Below the pieces are notes generated by a model. The model was not told where the DNA came from. It did not search any database and saw nothing but the letters and a program-made list of their open reading frames with translations. A DNA stretch of 61,476 nt from contig DASXVX010000064.1 in the NCBI GenBank assembly GCA_036504075.1, positions 1 through 61,476 on the forward strand. The letters are read 5' to 3'. This DNA is from DASXVX01 sp036504075 (lineage in GTDB: Bacteria; Bacillota; Sulfobacillia; Symbiobacteriales; Symbiobacteriaceae). Each line of letters starts with the position of its first letter. Position 1 is the stretch's first letter. Positions 60,513 to 61,476 of this stretch are shown here, piece by piece. A program made the translations under genes and the position numbers.

Positions 60513-60542
60513 AGGCCGAGCTGGGTAATCCCTGCTCGGCCT
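60513..60542 (+). terminator. Hairpin after the second recombinase
   Basis: The arms AGGCCGAGC / GCTCGGCCT enclose a 12-base loop. It lies 13 bp beyond the stop. The T-run is weak. Confidence 0.5.
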
Positions 60543-60580
60543 CCTGACTTGCTTCGGGTCCGATATTTGCCGCGCACCTG

Positions 60581-60907
60581 TCAAAGCCACTGACTGACGC
60601 CTCCATGGTGCGAGCACGTGCCTTGTCGGTGTGCGCTGTAGCTATAAGTACCGTCACGGCAGATGGCTGTGGCACCGGCTGGATGGGTGGGTTTAGCGGG
60701 GACCTGCTTCGGCTGGCTTTTGGGGGCTGTGACAGCGGATGACTGGGCAGATGTAGAGGGGGCCTGTGTCGGCTGACTTTGAGTAGTCGTGGCACTGGAC
60801 GACTGGGGGGATGCAGAGGGGGCCTGCTTCGGCTGACTTGGGGTGGTTGGGGCCGTACAACCAGCTAGTAGAACTAGCATGAGGAACCCAGCTAGGATAC
60901 GCTTCAC
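60581..60907 (-). CDS. DUF3761-like lipoprotein
   Basis: This 108-residue protein starts at a GTG nine bases after GGAGAGGG. Lipobox LLAGC is at residues 14-18. Two to three Ser/Pro/Gln-rich repeats of about 22 residues (QPKQAPSASPQSSSATTTQ type) form a linker. The C-terminal ICRDGTYSYSAHRQGTCSHH, then GGVSQWL, matches DUF3761, a small extracellular domain with two Cys. It is probably cargo of the second element. Function is unknown. Confidence 0.8.
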   Translation of the reverse strand: MKRILAGFLMLVLLAGCTAPTTPSQPKQAPSASPQSSSATTTQSQPTQAPSTSAQSSAVTAPKSQPKQVPAKPTHPAGATAICRDGTYSYSAHRQGTCSHHGGVSQWL

Positions 60908-61049
60908 TACTATCAACCCTCTCCATCTGATTCTCAGGGGTGCGGGCCTCACGTGGAGCCCCAGTCTGCTGGAGACCATTCACAATTAATACCCGTATTC
61001 AGAGTAGTCTATTGGAAGCGACAAATACAGCCCCCTGGCAGCGAACTGA
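60908..61049. other. Upstream region of the DUF3761 lipoprotein
   Basis: Short AT-richer stretch around 60980-61015. No gene was seen. Confidence 0.4.
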
Positions 61050-61090
61050 AACGCCTCGTTGTAGCAAGGTCCATGCTACAACGAGGCGTT
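61050..61090. terminator. Strong hairpin terminator
   Basis: The 17-bp perfect arms AACGCCTCGTTGTAGCA / TGCTACAACGAGGCGTT enclose an AGGTCCA loop. TTACTTT follows on the plus strand. Confidence 0.85.
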
Positions 61091-61377
61091 TTACTTTCGC
61101 CTCCGCCCACGTGACGAGGGAACACCGCAAGCTGCCTCAAACGGGGGGCTTGGTTGTTCACCTTCGCCAATCTTCGGTAACAAGCGTTCCGCCCAAAATC
61201 TCGTCCCCACTTCAACCACGGCGGGGCTCGGTTCACCCACTTCGACCACGTTACAGACAAGCTCCCGTGTTCTCCGCTTCCTAATGATTCTCCGGAATCC
61301 CCCCTTCATCGATCCAATCAGATCAGCCTTATTCCCCCGCCCCGAGGGATAACAGCGGAACGACCCTGGATAATGGA
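61091..61377. other. Right-end stretch, uncertain coding
   Basis: A 72-codon minus-strand frame (61309-61091) ends exactly at the terminator and is rich in Arg and Glu (ERLLPKIGEGEQ). Its start has a purine-rich site, but no family is recognisable. It is recorded as doubtful. Confidence 0.25.
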
Positions 61378-61401
61378 GTTAAGCCCTGTGGTAGGCTTAA
61401 C
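61378..61401. repeat. Inverted repeat near the right edge
   Basis: GTTAAGCC-N8-GGCTTAAC is perfect over 8-bp arms. It is followed by a very G/C-skewed tract to the window end. Function is unknown. Confidence 0.5.
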
Positions 61402-61476
61402 CGCCCTCGGCCCCCCCTGGAGGGGTTTACGGGGGGGGCGGGGGTGGCTCCCTGGGGTCACGGGGCAGAGGCTCCG

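Larger units (their letters stand above)
58850..61476. mobile_element. Probable second serine-recombinase element (left end only)
   Basis: The element begins at or just before the break in the gene at 58118-58849 and is followed at once by a recombinase homologous to that of the 12.5-kb element. The missing 5' half of the broken gene is not found between 60500 and 61476, so the right end is presumed to lie beyond the window. Confidence 0.5.

Noticed and set aside
61402..61476. G/C homopolymer-rich end of the window
   Set aside because: No gene, origin or telomere-like repeat could be supported. It may be sequence-end low complexity.

Overview
The window reads as chromosomal DNA of a GC-rich, probably spore-forming, thermophilic-leaning Firmicute of the Symbiobacterium type. 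This is inferred from strong Shine-Dalgarno sites with frequent GTG/TTG starts, a SAM-I riboswitch on metNIQ, a CotA-like multicopper oxidase, VanW, LiaF-like and DUF5667 proteins, and a Tn916/ICEBs1/pCW3-type conjugation module. No rRNA, tRNA or CRISPR array was seen.

Layout. 0-4.1 kb: two minus-strand exported beta-propeller proteins, a 14-repeat RCC1 protein running off the left edge and a YVTN-type propeller. 4.7-10.5 kb: a sigma-A-like promoter followed by five overlapping plus-strand genes resembling tcpC, tcpD, tcpE, tcpF (VirB4) and tcpH (VirB6), with no relaxase, coupling protein or integrase in view. 11-17 kb: housekeeping and exported genes (lipase-like esterase, DoxX, LiaF-like, thermonuclease, YgjP-like peptidase).

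17.3-29.8 kb: the main finding. A gene for a 280-residue exported protein is split in two. Its last 53 codons lie at 17146-17308 and its first 227 codons at 29766-30445, both on the minus strand. The two pieces meet at an identical 14-bp sequence (17309-17322 and 29766-29779), and joining them there restores one open frame. The 12457 bp between carry a large serine recombinase 78 bp inside the left repeat, a 45-residue small protein, VanW, a CoA-transferase, a benzoylformate-decarboxylase-like TPP enzyme, a thiolase remnant, a membrane-anchored sugar dehydrogenase-like propeller, a sugar isomerase-like TIM barrel and a complete ABC importer. This is an integrated mobile element carrying uptake and catabolic cargo.

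30.8-57.6 kb: core and accessory chromosome. It holds a cyclophilin lipoprotein, GluQ, metNIQ under a SAM-I riboswitch, the multicopper oxidase, an Ig-like exported protein, an ArsR/Cys-rich operon with matching operators, glpD plus an alkyl-DHAP-synthase-like flavoprotein with a divergent YhfZ-like regulator, a compact SNF2 helicase, LysE, a DUF885 peptidase, NUDIX, GntR, hpt, an orphan 2-oxoacid oxidoreductase gamma domain, a DUF5667 protein, an M42 peptidase, a LysR regulator and a ParM-like actin.

57.6-61.5 kb: a second serine recombinase, homologous to the first, sits about 50 bp from the broken 5' end of another minus-strand gene. This suggests a second element of the same family whose far end lies outside the window. 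Starts were chosen by Shine-Dalgarno spacing. All family assignments come from motif recognition by eye; no database search was run.
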